Assembly: GCF_016863635.1 (NCBI RefSeq)
Contig: NZ_BOPG01000034.1
Span: forward strand, 1 to 64,000
Length of the DNA stretch: 64,000 nucleotides
Reading direction: 5' to 3'
Origin: Virgisporangium aurantiacum
GTDB taxonomy: Bacteria; Actinomycetota; Actinomycetes; Mycobacteriales; Micromonosporaceae
Below, in pieces: positions 26,027 through 35,365 of the stretch. The position numbers and the translations under genes were made by a program. Each line of letters begins with the position of its first letter. Within the stretch, counting starts at the first letter, position 1. Under the pieces are notes generated by a model that worked only from the letters and a program-made list of their open reading frames with translations, searched no databases and was not told the origin of the DNA.

Positions 26027-27174
26027 GTGGAGTAGGCCGAGTTCTCGTGGACGTAGGCCAACGACAGGTCGTTGGTGCGGATCGTCGCCGCCGCGTCGCC
26101 GGCGTGCAGGTCGATGGTGACGTCGACGGCCCGTCCGGACAGGTCCACAGTGGACCGGTCGGCGCCGGCCGCGCCACCGACGCAGATGGGCACGCCGTTG
26201 ATCGCCACGTCGATCCCGTCGGGGTCGAAGGCGGCACGTGTGGTGCCGATCGCCGACAGGATGCGGCCCCAGTTCGGGTCGTTGCCGAAGAACGCGGTCT
26301 TCACCAGGTTGCTGCGGGCGACGGCGCGGCCGACCTCCACCGCATCGGCCTCGGTGGCCGCGTTGGTCACCGCGATCGCGATGTCCTTTGTGGACCCTTC
26401 GGCGTCGGACTGCAGTTGCGCCGCGAGGTCTTCGCACGCGGCGGTGACGGCCGCGGCAAGCTCCTTTGTGGACGGTGCGACGCCGCTCGCGCCGTTGGCG
26501 AGCAGCAGCACGGTGTCGTTGGTGGACATGCAGCCGTCGGAGTCGAGCCGGTCGAACGTCAGCCGGCACGCCTCGCGGAGCACGGTGTCCACTGTGGACG
26601 CGTCGGCCACCGCGTCGGTGGTGAGCACCACGAGCATGGTGGCCAGGCCGGGCGCGAGCATGCCGGCACCCTTCGCCATGCCGCCGACGGTGAAGCCGTT
26701 CGCCGCGATGGCAACGTTTTTCGGCCGGGAGTCGGTGGTCATGATGGCTTCGGCGGCTGATGCGCCGCCGTCGGTCTCGGCCTTCTCCAGAGCCTCGGTG
26801 ACGCCGGTGAGCAGCGCCGGCATCGGCAACCGCTCGCCGATCAGCCCGGTGGAGCACACCGCCACCTCGGCCGCGCCGACGCCGAGCGCCGCCGCCGTGT
26901 GCTCGGCCGTCGCGTGCGTGTCCTGGAAACCGGCCGCGCCGGTGCACGCGTTGGCGCCGCCCGAGTTCAGGACGACCGCCCGCACCTGCCCGTGCCGCAC
27001 CACTTCCCGGCTCCACAACACCGGCGCCGCCTGCACGCGGTTGCTGGTGAACACGCCGGCGGCATCGTAGCGTGGGCCGTCGTTGAGCACCACGGCGACG
27101 TCGAGGCCGCCGCTGGCCTTGAGCCCGGCGGCCACACCCGCCGCCCGGAAACCCTTGGGGGACGTCGTCGTCAC
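26023..27174 (-). CDS. argJ: Glutamate N-acetyltransferase / amino-acid acetyltransferase
   Basis: 383 residues; transfers acetyl from acetylornithine to glutamate, making the pathway cyclic. The self-cleavage site lies in GLATML, with Thr179 as the new N-terminal nucleophile, after the KGAGMLAP block. The end of the protein (VHENSAYST) is the conserved terminus. GTG 27174 overlaps the argC stop (GTGA). Whether it also acts with acetyl-CoA (bifunctional) cannot be read from sequence. Confidence 0.96.
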   Translation of the reverse strand: MTTTSPKGFRAAGVAAGLKASGGLDVAVVLNDGPRYDAAGVFTSNRVQAAPVLWSREVVRHGQVRAVVLNSGGANACTGAAGFQDTHATAEHTAAALGVGAAEVAVCSTGLIGERLPMPALLTGVTEALEKAETDGGASAAEAIMTTDSRPKNVAIAANGFTVGGMAKGAGMLAPGLATMLVVLTTDAVADASTVDTVLREACRLTFDRLDSDGCMSTNDTVLLLANGASGVAPSTKELAAAVTAACEDLAAQLQSDAEGSTKDIAIAVTNAATEADAVEVGRAVARSNLVKTAFFGNDPNWGRILSAIGTTRAAFDPDGIDVAINGVPICVGGAAGADRSTVDLSGRAVDVTIDLHAGDAAATIRTNDLSLAYVHENSAYST

Positions 27175-28178
27175 GGCGCGACCCCGTTCACCGCGAGGCC
27201 GGCGGTCTCGGGCAGGCCGAGCATCAGGTTGGCGCACTGCAGGGCCTGGCCCGCGGCGCCCTTCACGAGGTTGTCGGTCGCGCTCGTCACGATGATCCGT
27301 CCACTGTCGACGTCCACGCCTGCCTGCATGAGGCAGGTGTTGGCGCCCAGCGTCGCGCCGGTGTGCGGCCACCGACCCTCCGGCAACACGTACACGAACG
27401 GCTCGTCGCCGTAGGCGTTCTCCAACGCCTCGCGCGCTGCTCGCGCGTCACCGATGGGTCTTGCCGTGACGGTGGCGAGGATTCCGCGTGGCATCGGCGC
27501 GAGCACCGGCGTGAACGACAGGCCGCGGGCGCCGGTGGCCTGCTTGATCTCGGGGACGTGCTGGTGCGCGCCGACCCGGTACGGCGTGAGCCCGCCCATC
27601 ACCTCGCTGGCCAGCAGGTGCGGCTTGAGCCCCTTGCCGGCGCCCGAGGTGCCCGACGCGGCGACGACCACCACGTCGTCGGGGTCCGCGACACCGGCCG
27701 CGATCAGCGGGGCCAGCGCCAGCGTGATGGTGGTGGCGTAGCAGCCCGGACCGGCCACCCGGTCGGCGGCGGCGATCACGGCGCGCTGCCCGGGGAGTTC
27801 CGGCAGCCCGTACGGCCAGGTGCCGGCGTGCGGGCCGGAGTAGTACGCGGCCCACTTCTCCGGGTCGGCGAGCCGGAAGTCGGCGCCCAGGTCGACCACC
27901 TTGACGCCCGCCGGCAGCTTCGACGCGATCGCGGCCGACTCGCCGTGCGGCAGCGCGAGGAACACCAGGTCGGCCTCGGCCAGGGCGGCGGGGTCGGTGG
28001 CGGTGAACGTGCGGCCGGCATATTGGACGAGGTGCGGGTGGACGTCGCCCACCGCGGCACCCACGGACCCCTGCCCGGTGACGGCGCCCACCTCGAGGTG
28101 CGGGTGCCCGGCGATCAGGCGCAGCAACTCACCGCCGGCGTAGCCGCTGGCACCGGCGACGCTGACCGTGAGTCCCAT
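27171..28178 (-). CDS. argC: N-acetyl-gamma-glutamyl-phosphate reductase
   Basis: 335 residues; NADPH-dependent reduction of acetylglutamyl phosphate. GASGYAGGELLRL is the nucleotide-binding loop and the catalytic cysteine is in GPGCYATT. I prefer ATG 28178, with AGAGG upstream at a workable distance, over ATG 28187, which would sit directly on that site. It is the first gene of the arg operon; the promoter and operator sites at 28200-28247 lie just upstream. Confidence 0.96.
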   Translation of the reverse strand: MGLTVSVAGASGYAGGELLRLIAGHPHLEVGAVTGQGSVGAAVGDVHPHLVQYAGRTFTATDPAALAEADLVFLALPHGESAAIASKLPAGVKVVDLGADFRLADPEKWAAYYSGPHAGTWPYGLPELPGQRAVIAAADRVAGPGCYATTITLALAPLIAAGVADPDDVVVVAASGTSGAGKGLKPHLLASEVMGGLTPYRVGAHQHVPEIKQATGARGLSFTPVLAPMPRGILATVTARPIGDARAAREALENAYGDEPFVYVLPEGRWPHTGATLGANTCLMQAGVDVDSGRIIVTSATDNLVKGAAGQALQCANLMLGLPETAGLAVNGVAP

Positions 28179-28199
28179 GATCCACATCCTCTCGCGTGA

Positions 28200-28247
28200 C
28201 GAATAGTTATGCAGCGGACAGTATCATCATGCGTAACACGGTGGCAA
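28200..28247 (-). promoter_or_regulatory. argC promoter with tandem ARG-box-like operators
   Basis: On the minus strand TTGCCA (28247-28242) and GATACT (28225-28220) are 16 bases apart. Box 1, TGCATAACTATTCG (28213-28200), matches 11 of 14 core positions of the general ARG box TGAATWWWWATTCA. A weaker box 2 (28233-28220, 8 of 14) is centred 20 bases away, close to the one-helical-pair spacing at which ArgR hexamers bind. Box 2 overlaps the -10 element, so arginine-bound ArgR should block transcription. Confidence 0.6.
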
Positions 28248-28309
28248 CAACCGTACGCCCACAGCGAACCCGGCTCGCGGGGGTCATGGCGGCGTGATCG
28301 GGTGGGTCG

Positions 28310-29287
28310 ATGCGGATCCTCGTCATCGGTGGCACCGAGTTCATCGGCCGGCGCACCGTCGAACTGCTCGTCGAGCGCGGCGACGACGTCCTGATCGTCC
28401 ACCGCGGGCAGACCGAACCGGAGCCCGTGCTGGGCACCCACCTGCACGCCGACCGGTCGCAGTTCGCCACGCTGGGCGAGCAGATCCGCGCGTTCGGGCC
28501 GGATGCCGTGCTCGACGCCATGGCGATGACCGCCGCCGACGTCGAGGCCGTGCTGCCGCACCTGCCCGACGTGCCGATCGTGCTCCTGTCGAGCATCGAC
28601 GTCTCGCTCGCCTACGAGATCCTGCTCGCCCGCGGGCCGGCCCGGGTACCCGTCCCGTTCGACGAGGAGGCGCCGCTGCGCGCGAACCGGTACCCGCACC
28701 GCGCCGGCACCACGCCCGGCGAGCGCGGCCACGACTACGACAAGCTCGACGTCGAGCCCGCCTACCTCGCCCGCGGCGCCGCCGTGCTGCGGCTCGGCAT
28801 GGTGTACGGCGCCCGCGACCCGCAGCGGCGCGAGGAGTTCGTGCTGCGCCGGGTGCGCGCCGGCCGCACCCGCATCCCGGTCGGCCCGGCCACGCTGCTG
28901 CTCCCCCGCCTGTACATCGACGACGCCGCGTCGTCGGTGCTCGCGGCGCTCGACCGGTTCGACCAGGCGAGCGGGCAGGTCTTCCACGTCAACGAGCAGG
29001 CGACGTACCCGGTCGGCGCGTGGATGCGGGCGATCCTGGCCGTCGCCGGGCACGAGGCCGAGCTGGTGCGCGTCGCGGACGATCTTCTGCCCGCCGACCT
29101 GGCCCTTACCGGCGGCATCGAGCAGCACCTCCTCGCCAGCAGCGCGAAGGCGACCCGCCGGCTCGGCTGGCGGCCCACCGACCTCGACGAGGCGATCGGC
29201 CGATCGGTGCGGTGGCACCTGGCGAACCCGCCGGCCGACCCCAACCCGGATTTCGCCGGAGACGACGCGGCGCTCAAGGCGACCTAG
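28310..29287 (+). CDS. NAD(P)-dependent epimerase/dehydratase family protein
   Basis: 325-residue extended short-chain dehydrogenase. The Rossmann loop is GGTEFIG (residues 7-13); the catalytic Tyr-Lys pair appears as YDKLD (near 144-148) and SSIDV marks the strand before it. The sugar-nucleotide or other substrate cannot be told. It resembles actinobacterial NAD-dependent epimerases found singly. ATG 28310 follows a GGGTGGG stretch. It diverges from argC and converges with the next response regulator (14-base overlap). Confidence 0.85.
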   Translation: MRILVIGGTEFIGRRTVELLVERGDDVLIVHRGQTEPEPVLGTHLHADRSQFATLGEQIRAFGPDAVLDAMAMTAADVEAVLPHLPDVPIVLLSSIDVSLAYEILLARGPARVPVPFDEEAPLRANRYPHRAGTTPGERGHDYDKLDVEPAYLARGAAVLRLGMVYGARDPQRREEFVLRRVRAGRTRIPVGPATLLLPRLYIDDAASSVLAALDRFDQASGQVFHVNEQATYPVGAWMRAILAVAGHEAELVRVADDLLPADLALTGGIEQHLLASSAKATRRLGWRPTDLDEAIGRSVRWHLANPPADPNPDFAGDDAALKAT

Positions 29288-29921
29288 CGTCGCGCACCAG
29301 CAGGGCGGCCTGCACCCGGTTGGCGCAGTCGAGCTTGGCCAGCACGCGGCTCACGTACGTCTTGATCGTGGCCTCGCTCATGTGCAGCCGGGTGCCGATC
29401 TCCGCGTTGGTGAGCCCCTCGCCCACCAGCGCGGCGATCTCCGCCTCGCGCCCGGTGAGCGCGCTCAGCCGGCGCGCGGCGCGCTGCCGCCGGTCGGCGC
29501 CGTCGGGGGCCACCATGCCGAGCAGCATCCGGGTGACCGGCGGCGACAGCCACGCGTCGCCGGCGTGCGCGGCCCGCACCGCCCGGAGCAGCTCCTCCGG
29601 CGTGCAGTTCTTCAGCGCGAACCCGGCCGCGCCGCCGCGCAGCGCCCGCACCACGTTCGGCTCCACGCCGAACGCCGTGAGCAGCACCACCCGCAGGGCG
29701 GGCAGGCGCCGGCGCAGCTCCTCCGCGGCCGAGAGGCCGTCGAGCAGCGGCATCCGGATGTCGAGCAGCGCCACGTCGGCCCGCTGGCGGACGGCCGCGT
29801 CGACCGCCGCCCGCCCGTCGGCCGCCTCCGCGACCACCGTGACGTCGGCCGCCGACTCCAGCACCGTGCGGACACCGGCCCGGATCAGCGGCTCGTCGTC
29901 GGCGATCACCACCCGGATCAC
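29274..29921 (-). CDS. LuxR/NarL-family response regulator
   Basis: 215 residues: receiver (VIADDEPLIR, phospho-acceptor in VALLDIRMP, LLTAFG; FALKNC carries the conserved lysine) and LuxR helix-turn-helix (LTGREAEIAALVGEGLTNAEIG). GTG 29921 overlaps the kinase stop (GTGA). The neighbouring divergent ABC exporter at 31195 is the natural target, by analogy with similar clusters. Confidence 0.93.
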   Translation of the reverse strand: MIRVVIADDEPLIRAGVRTVLESAADVTVVAEAADGRAAVDAAVRQRADVALLDIRMPLLDGLSAAEELRRRLPALRVVLLTAFGVEPNVVRALRGGAAGFALKNCTPEELLRAVRAAHAGDAWLSPPVTRMLLGMVAPDGADRRQRAARRLSALTGREAEIAALVGEGLTNAEIGTRLHMSEATIKTYVSRVLAKLDCANRVQAALLVRDARSP

Positions 29922-31096
29922 GTGCGCACCCCGGTGATCATCGAGAGCAGCACCAGCACGAGAACCGACGCCGCCACCACGCCGCCGAGGGTGACGGCCT
30001 GCCGCGTCGGCCGCCCCGGTTCCAGATCGGCGGGGACCGTCGGCAGCATGGCCAGCACCGTGAACCCCGCACCGGCGCGGTCGTGACGCAGCATCCCGCC
30101 CGCCGCGCGCACCCGCTCGTCGAGCCCGGCCAGCCCGAACCCGCCCGAGCTGCCGACCGGCGCGTCCGCGGCGACCGGGTTGGCGACCGGGTTGGTGACC
30201 CGGACCAGCACCGAATCGGGCTCCCAGGCCACGGTGACGGTGACCGGCTGCCCCGGCGCGTGCTTGGCCGCGTTGGTGAGCCCCTCCTCGACCACCCGGT
30301 AGACCGCCTCGTCGACCGGCGCGCCGACCCGTTCCCGGTCGCCCGACGACGCGAGCGTCACCGTGACCCCGGCCGACCGGTGCTCGGCGACCAGCGCGTC
30401 GACCGAGTCGACGCCGGGGCCGGCGGCGGCCGGCCCCGGCTCGCGCAGCGTGCCGACCAGGACGTACAGGTCGTCGAGCGCGCCGCGGGCCGCGCCGGCC
30501 AGCTGCCGCACCGCGTGCCGGTGCTCGGCGGGGAGGTCGGCCACCTCCAGCGCCGCCGCCTGCACCGACACCAGGCTCAGCCGGTGACCCAGCGAGTCGT
30601 GGACGGTACGGGCGATGCGCAGCCGCTCGTCGAGGCGTTCGCGGTCGGCCTGGAGGTCGCGGCTCCACCGCAGGTGGCGCACCAGCCGCTCGTGCTGGGC
30701 CAGGTAGCGGCCGGCCAGCAGCGGCAGCACCGCGAACACGAGGTACGTGGTGACGGCGGCGGCCGCGGTGCGCGTCACCGGCCCGTCTTTCGGTTGAAGC
30801 GCGAGCTGACCGACCAGGCCGCCCACCGCGGCCCCGACCACCACGGCGCCGCCCGACCGGCCGACGACCGCGCGACCGGCCTGGTAGCCCGCCCACAGCA
30901 GCAGCACCAGCCCGGCGCCCGACACCAGCGCGAGCCCGATCGCGGCCACGTACGCGGCCGGCGCCGACCGGCGGCGCAGCGCCACCGCACCGGCGACGGC
31001 CAGCCCGTACGCGACCGTCGCCCACCAGCCCGGCGAGCGCGCGCCGGCGAAGATCAGCGTGTCGGCCAGGACGATGGCCACGGGACCCCAGGGCAT
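29918..31096 (-). CDS. Sensor histidine kinase, HisKA_3, with C-terminal membrane helix
   Basis: 392 residues. Four to five N-terminal helices (about 1-130), a HisKA_3 box VHDSLGHRLS (near 165), HATPase with EEGLTNAAKHA, and GLAGLDERV. Unusually, the catalytic domain is followed by a linker and one more membrane helix (about 370-388). The kinase core would thus be tied to the membrane at both ends. A short in-frame duplication, NPVA NPVA, sits in the ATP-binding domain. ATG 31096; divergent from the ABC transporter genes about 100 bases away. Confidence 0.91.
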   Translation of the reverse strand: MPWGPVAIVLADTLIFAGARSPGWWATVAYGLAVAGAVALRRRSAPAAYVAAIGLALVSGAGLVLLLWAGYQAGRAVVGRSGGAVVVGAAVGGLVGQLALQPKDGPVTRTAAAAVTTYLVFAVLPLLAGRYLAQHERLVRHLRWSRDLQADRERLDERLRIARTVHDSLGHRLSLVSVQAAALEVADLPAEHRHAVRQLAGAARGALDDLYVLVGTLREPGPAAAGPGVDSVDALVAEHRSAGVTVTLASSGDRERVGAPVDEAVYRVVEEGLTNAAKHAPGQPVTVTVAWEPDSVLVRVTNPVANPVAADAPVGSSGGFGLAGLDERVRAAGGMLRHDRAGAGFTVLAMLPTVPADLEPGRPTRQAVTLGGVVAASVLVLVLLSMITGVRT

Positions 31097-31194
31097 GACC
31101 GGACGCTACCGCCCGCCACCGACGACTTTCGGCTACGGAATCCGCGACTTTGGTGAACTGCACCGGGGTTTGATCGGAACCTAACGTCCGCCCG

Positions 31195-31890
31195 GTGATA
31201 GAAGTCGACGGAGTCACCAAACGCTACGGCCGCGCGACCGCGGTCGACGACCTGTCCTTCACCGTCCGGCCGGGACGGGTGACCGGGTTCCTCGGGCCGA
31301 ACGGCGCCGGCAAGTCCACGACGATGCGGATCGTCCTCGGCCTCGACCGGCCGACCGCCGGCCGGGCCCGGATCGACGGCCGGCCCTACCGCGACCTGGC
31401 CGATCCGCTGCGGCGGGTCGGCGCGCTGCTCGAAGCGGACGCGGCGCACGGCGGCCGGCGCGCCGTCGACCACCTGCGGTGGCTGGCCCGGAGCAACCGG
31501 ATCGGCCGCGCGCGGGTCGCGGAGGTGCTGGAACTGGTCGGCCTCGACGAGGTGGGTCGCAAGCGGGTCCGCGGCTTCTCGCTCGGGATGAAGCAGCGGC
31601 TGGGCATCGCGGCCGCCCTGCTCGGCGACCCGCCGGTGCTGCTCTTCGACGAGCCGGTCAACGGGCTCGACCCGGCGGGCGTCGTGTGGATCCGGACGCT
31701 GCTGCGCTCGCTCGCTGCGGAGGGCCGGACCGTGCTGGTGTCGAGCCACCTGATGGCCGAGATGGCGCAGACCGCCGACCACCTCGTGGTGATCGCCCGC
31801 GGCCGGCTGCTCGCCGACGCGCCGCTCGCCGACGTGGTGGCCGACGCGCCGTCGCTGGAGGACGCGTTCATGCGCCTGGTGACCCCATGA
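31195..31890 (+). CDS. ABC transporter ATP-binding protein
   Basis: 231-residue ATPase of a drug/peptide-export type ABC system: Walker A GPNGAGKST (about 34-42), signature FSLGMKQRLG in place of LSGGQ, Walker B LLFDEPVNGLD, and H-loop SSHLM. GTG 31195. ATGA overlap with the permease gene. With the two-component system next door this forms a likely sense-and-export module, for example against a cell-envelope antibiotic; the substrate is not known. Confidence 0.93.
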   Translation: MIEVDGVTKRYGRATAVDDLSFTVRPGRVTGFLGPNGAGKSTTMRIVLGLDRPTAGRARIDGRPYRDLADPLRRVGALLEADAAHGGRRAVDHLRWLARSNRIGRARVAEVLELVGLDEVGRKRVRGFSLGMKQRLGIAAALLGDPPVLLFDEPVNGLDPAGVVWIRTLLRSLAAEGRTVLVSSHLMAEMAQTADHLVVIARGRLLADAPLADVVADAPSLEDAFMRLVTP

Positions 31891-32633
31891 TCTCCGCCGA
31901 TCTGATCAAACTCCGGACGCTGCGGGCGACCCCGGTGACGGTCCTTCTCACCATCGTGGTGTGCGGCGGGCTGAGCTACCTGCTCGGCCTCTCCGGCTCC
32001 TCCGCCGCCGAGCACGGGCGGTTCGACGTGGTCTTCTTCACGTACTACGGCGTGCTGCTGGGCCAGTTCGCGCTCGTGGTGTTCGGCGTGTTCGCCATGG
32101 GTGGCGAGTACTCGTCGGGCACGGTGCGCGCGTCGCTGCTCGCGATGCCGCGGCGCGGCCGCTTCTACGCGTCCAAGATCATTGCGACCGGGCTGGTCGC
32201 GCTCGCCACCGCCGTGGTGGCGGTGGCGGCGGCGTACCTGGGGGCCCGGGCCGGCCTCGGCGAGTACGGCACAGGTCTCGGTGACCGCGACATGCTGGCC
32301 GGGTTCGTCGGCGCCACCCTGTACCTGCCGCTGATCGCGCTGTTCGCGTTCGGCGTGGCGACGATGGTCCGCAGCTCCGCGATCGCCCTCGGCGTGCTGA
32401 TGCCCGTGCTGTTCCTCGGCTCGCAGGGCATCGGCAACGCCCCGAAGGCCGGCACCGTGCTGCAGTTCCTCCCCGACCAGGCCGGCGCGACGATCCTGCA
32501 CATCGCCGGCCGCCCCGACGACCCCGACTACTCCCGCGACTTCGGCCCCTGGACCGGCCTGGCGATCCTCGCGTTGTGGACGGCGCTGGCGCTGATCGGT
32601 GGCCACCTGGTGCTGCGGAGACGCGACGCCTAA
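31887..32633 (+). CDS. ABC-2 type permease
   Basis: 248-residue membrane protein with about six helices, starting ADLIKLRTLRATPVT, a typical ABC-2 permease opening, and with GGEYSSGTVRASLLAMPRR as the conserved loop after the second helix. It partners with the ATPase encoded just upstream (ATGA overlap). Its stop codon overlaps that of the convergent LAL regulator. Confidence 0.92.
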   Translation: MISADLIKLRTLRATPVTVLLTIVVCGGLSYLLGLSGSSAAEHGRFDVVFFTYYGVLLGQFALVVFGVFAMGGEYSSGTVRASLLAMPRRGRFYASKIIATGLVALATAVVAVAAAYLGARAGLGEYGTGLGDRDMLAGFVGATLYLPLIALFAFGVATMVRSSAIALGVLMPVLFLGSQGIGNAPKAGTVLQFLPDQAGATILHIAGRPDDPDYSRDFGPWTGLAILALWTALALIGGHLVLRRRDA

Positions 32634-35365
32634 TCCGCCGGTGTGGTGTCGAGGACCCGCGCCAGCGCGGCCCGGTTCCGCACGCCCAGCCGCCGGTACA
32701 GGCGGGTCAGGTTCGCCTCGACGGCCTTGATCGACAGGAACAGCGACCGGGCGATCTCCCGGTTCGTCGAGCCGGCCCGCACGAGTTCGACGATGCGCCG
32801 CTCGGTGTCGCTGAGGCCGGCCGCCCGTGCGCCGTCGAGGCGCAGGAGGTCGGCCTCGGCGATCGCGAGCCACGGCGCCGCGCCGATCGCCTCGTACCGG
32901 CGGACCGCCTCCGACAGCGCCGACCGCGCCGCCGCCCGCCGGTGCGCGCGCCGTTCGAGGACGCCGAGCGTGTGCCAGGCCCGGGCCAGCTCCAGCGGGT
33001 ACGGATGCTCGGTGCAGGCGTCGACCACCGCCCGCAGGAACGCGACGCCGTCGCGGGGCTCCTTGGTGGCGGCGATCAGCACCGCCTCGGCCCGGTCGAG
33101 CCCGAGCAGCACCACCCGCCGGTCGAGCCGGTTGGCCCGGGCCCGCACGTCGGCGAGCACGTCGGCGGCCTCGTCGCGGGCACCGGCGGCGACCAGCGCC
33201 TCCACGAAGTCGGCGTGCCACAGCAGCACCGACGGGTCGGTGCGGGACAGCCGCTGCTCCAGGTCGTAGCACTGGCGCATCAGCTCGACGGCGGCCACCG
33301 AGTCGCCCCGCATCTGGTGCACCTGGCCGCCGATCGCGTAGGCACCCCGGAGCCAGTCCTCGTCGCCGGCCGACAGCGACTCGGCGAGCGCCCGCTCGGC
33401 GAGGTCGGCCGCGGCCGACACGCTGCCGCCGTACATCTCGGCGGTCGCGGCGGCGATCAGGGCCGGCCCGGGGGTGGGCGCGACGTCGAGGTACAGCCGC
33501 AGGCAGGCGTGCCCGGCCGCCACCGCGTCGGCGCACCGGCCGGCCCGGGCGAGGATGTTGGCCGCGTACAGCAGCACCCGCATGAGCTCGCGGACGGTGC
33601 CGGTGCGCTCGACGGCGTCGCGCAGCGCGTCGATGCGCCGCTCGGCGTCGACGACCTGCCCCGCGAACAGTTGCCGCAGCGCGGCCATGTGCCGGGCGTC
33701 GACGGTCTCCTCCGACAGCGGAAGGTCGTGCGCCATGTCGCCGGCCCGCACCGCCAGCTCATCGCCGGCCGGGCCGCCGAGGATGGTGCCCTGCCAGCTC
33801 AGCACCTCGACCAGCCGCTCGGCGGCGGCCGACTCGGTGGCCGACTCCGCGGCCCGCTTCAGCTCGGCCATCGCGGTTTCCCGGTCGGCGTCGTACCAGG
33901 CCTTCTGCGCGCGGTAGAGATGGACGTTGGCCAGCAGGTCGGGCTCGTCGACCGCGTCGCCGTAGGCGGCGTCGAGCAGCGGCGCGATGCCGCTCTGGTC
34001 CTGCCCGGCCAGGTCGATGAGCAGGAGCCGGGCGTTCACGCGGGTGCGCCGGTCGGCGGCGTCGCGCAGCGCGGCCGACGCGTACCGGTGCGCCTCCTCC
34101 TCCGCCCCGGCGTGGTAGGCGTACTGGGCGGCGTGCAGCCGGCGCACGGCGGCCACGTCGGGGGTGTCGCGGGGCGTGCGATCGGCGGCCAGCGCGGCGA
34201 GATCGGCGGCGGCGTCGGGGGCGCCGCGCAGTTTCGCGGTGGCCGCGGCGTCGGCGAGCGTGCGGGCCAGCGCCTCGTCGGGCGTCGACGAGGCGGCGGC
34301 GAGGTGCCGGGCCCGCTCGACCGGGTCGGACACCACGTCGGCCAGCCGGCCGTGCGCCCAGCGCAGCTCCTCGGTGCGGGCGTCGGCGTAGACCATCTCG
34401 CGCAGCAACGGGTGGGTGAAGCGCACCGCGCCGTCGAGCGCGGCGGTCACCACCCCGGCTTCGATCGCGTCGGCCAGGCCGTCGGGGTCGGCGCCGCTCC
34501 GTTCGATCAGATCACGGGACGGGCGTGCGGCGGCCGCCGCGATCAGCAGCGGGGACCGGCCGGCGGTGGACAGCCGGGCCAGCCGCTCGGCGAGCAACGA
34601 CCGCAACCGGTCGGGCACGGGCAGCGGACCGGTGGGCGAGACCTCGCCCCGCTCCTGGAGGCTGCGGCCCAGCTCGACGGCGAACATCGGGTTGCCGCCG
34701 CTGGCCGTGTACACCCGGTGCAGCCGGTGCCTCGGCACCCCGGCGCCGAACCGGTCGCGCAGGATGTCGGAGACGTCGGCCGAGGTCAGCGGCGGCACGG
34801 CGAGTTCGGCGCAGGGCGGGGGGCACAGGTCGGCGCGCGCCGGCGACTCACCCTGCGCGACCCGTTCGGCCGCGACCACCTGGACGGGCACCGTGCCCAG
34901 CCGGCGCGCTACGAACCGCAGCACGCCGGCGCTCGGCTCGTCGATCCACTGGGTGTCGTCGAGCACGAGCAGCACGGGCCGCTCGACGGCCAGCCCGCGC
35001 AGCAGTTCGAGCACGGCGAGCCGCACGGCGAGCTGGTCCTGCGGGGTGGCGGGCACGGCACTGCGCAGCAACGCCCCGTCGAGCGCGGCCCGCAGGTGCG
35101 GCGGCAGCGGCGGTGGCTTCGGCCCGTCGAGCACGCCGTCGAACAGGTCGACCAGGGCGAGATACGGAAGGTCGGCCTCGGCCTCGGCGGCCGCGGCCCG
35201 GAGCACCAGCGACGTCGGGGGCAGCGTTAATGCGTCGATAACGGTGGATTTGCCAATTCCCGCCGGACCCCACAGCAGGACGCTACGGCCCGCGGCGAGC
35301 TCGGCACCGGCCTGTGCCAGGAGCTCACCGCGGCCGACGAGCGTCACCGGCCGGGAGGTAACCAC
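32630..35365 (-). CDS. Large ATP-binding LuxR (LAL/MalT-like) transcriptional regulator
   Basis: 911-residue regulator. Residues 33-41 are the P-loop GPAGIGKST of a STAND-type ATPase, with LLVLDDTQWID as Walker B near 136. The middle 400 residues are helical repeats of TPR type rich in Ala. The last 60 are a LuxR helix-turn-helix (ERRIVELVRAGSTNREIARSLFLSIKAVE). Such proteins switch on pathway genes after ligand and ATP binding; ligand and targets are unknown here. GTG 35365 has no clear ribosome binding site, so the RNA may be leaderless or nearly so. A perfect palindrome lies 10 bases upstream. Confidence 0.92.
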   Translation of the reverse strand: MVTSRPVTLVGRGELLAQAGAELAAGRSVLLWGPAGIGKSTVIDALTLPPTSLVLRAAAAEAEADLPYLALVDLFDGVLDGPKPPPLPPHLRAALDGALLRSAVPATPQDQLAVRLAVLELLRGLAVERPVLLVLDDTQWIDEPSAGVLRFVARRLGTVPVQVVAAERVAQGESPARADLCPPPCAELAVPPLTSADVSDILRDRFGAGVPRHRLHRVYTASGGNPMFAVELGRSLQERGEVSPTGPLPVPDRLRSLLAERLARLSTAGRSPLLIAAAAARPSRDLIERSGADPDGLADAIEAGVVTAALDGAVRFTHPLLREMVYADARTEELRWAHGRLADVVSDPVERARHLAAASSTPDEALARTLADAAATAKLRGAPDAAADLAALAADRTPRDTPDVAAVRRLHAAQYAYHAGAEEEAHRYASAALRDAADRRTRVNARLLLIDLAGQDQSGIAPLLDAAYGDAVDEPDLLANVHLYRAQKAWYDADRETAMAELKRAAESATESAAAERLVEVLSWQGTILGGPAGDELAVRAGDMAHDLPLSEETVDARHMAALRQLFAGQVVDAERRIDALRDAVERTGTVRELMRVLLYAANILARAGRCADAVAAGHACLRLYLDVAPTPGPALIAAATAEMYGGSVSAAADLAERALAESLSAGDEDWLRGAYAIGGQVHQMRGDSVAAVELMRQCYDLEQRLSRTDPSVLLWHADFVEALVAAGARDEAADVLADVRARANRLDRRVVLLGLDRAEAVLIAATKEPRDGVAFLRAVVDACTEHPYPLELARAWHTLGVLERRAHRRAAARSALSEAVRRYEAIGAAPWLAIAEADLLRLDGARAAGLSDTERRIVELVRAGSTNREIARSLFLSIKAVEANLTRLYRRLGVRNRAALARVLDTTPAD

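Noticed and set aside
32576..35230. Long open frame of 884 codons opposite the LAL regulator
   Set aside because: It mirrors the real gene in a very GC-rich sequence, has a run of Arg, Gly, Pro, His and Gln without domains, and lacks a ribosome binding site.
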